From Hyalella azteca (lineage: Eukaryota > Arthropoda > Malacostraca > Amphipoda > Hyalellidae): 64,000 nucleotides of DNA. The stretch lies in NCBI RefSeq assembly GCF_000764305.2, contig NW_025939426.1, positions 3,957 to 67,956 of the forward strand, given 5' to 3'. Below the pieces are notes generated by a model. It saw only the letters and a list, made by a program, of their open reading frames with translations, made no database searches and was not told the DNA's origin. Both the position numbers and the translations under genes were made by a program. Positions 63,729 through 64,000 of this stretch are shown piece by piece; position 1 is the stretch's first letter, and each line of letters begins with the position of its first letter.

Positions 63729-64000
63729 CGACCTTGCTGATTGTCGTCCTGCAGTTCTTACGTCGCTGATCGCGCACGGACAATTGGCTTAGCCTCAGCC
63801 GCTCATTGAACTGATGAATGCAATACAACTGTTGAATACAACTCAATCATACTCTATTGTCTTTTAATAGATCAGCATACTGATAGTTGATGGGAACGGA
63901 CATTCCAAGGCCAATTGAAACTATAAATGACATAAAAGTTCGTCTTCATGTTTTTTTAATATAATCGCATTGTTATTTTGTCAACACATTATAACAAATG
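63729..64000. other. No gene recognised
   Basis: AT-rich end of the window without supported features. Confidence 0.4.

Overview
This is a eukaryotic, intron-rich, AT-rich and repeat-rich window. Conserved animal genes, a MADF-BESS transcription factor (a family greatly expanded in arthropods) and a dense load of short non-autonomous transposons suggest an arthropod. A crustacean is my guess; nothing in the sequence names the species. It is a short-read draft assembly: a sequencing-library junction adapter is embedded at 1390-1427 and there is a 99-N gap at 56017-56115.

Layout. 1-5.3 kb: transposon-rich DNA (piggyBac-like ends, a Tc1/mariner-type MITE). 5.3-8.5 kb (+): SDR copy 1, an extended short-chain dehydrogenase/reductase of the dihydroflavonol-4-reductase-like type. 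9-18 kb: intergenic, with a decayed coiled-coil ORF, MITEs and tRNA-derived SINE pieces. 18.4-22.5 kb (+): a three-exon MADF-BESS gene. Its first intron holds a 329-bp element with a 9-bp target duplication and clustered CRE and CCAAT-type motifs. 23-29 kb: MITEs, a foldback element and a large inverted-repeat element. 29.5-35.3 kb (+): an eight-exon UAP56/DDX39B mRNA-export helicase, 431 aa. 36.9-41.4 kb (-): a four-exon, 970-aa protein with a 3CxxC (receptor-transporting-protein-like) zinc domain split by a long insertion, convergent with UAP56. 42-56 kb: repeats, two non-LTR reverse-transcriptase fragments, SINEs and nested MITEs. 56.6-63.0 kb (-): SDR copy 2, a paralogue of copy 1 whose seven recognised exons match copy 1 exactly in length (13, 202, 182, 138, 188, 231, 111 nt).

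The most unusual feature is in SDR copy 2. Four minisatellites each sit on, or within 5 nt of, an exon boundary. A 42-bp array repeats the end of exon 5 plus its 5' splice site. An 18-bp array repeats the end of exon 3 plus its 5' splice site. A 34-37-bp array repeats the 3' splice site and start of exon 5. A 15-bp array abuts the acceptor of exon 2. The two donor arrays keep the exon's reading frame open for several or all units. Copy 1 has none of these arrays. Copy 1 has its own oddities: a TG instead of AG acceptor before exon 4, and a decayed duplicate of exon 5. The genes do not form an operon; they are independent eukaryotic loci.
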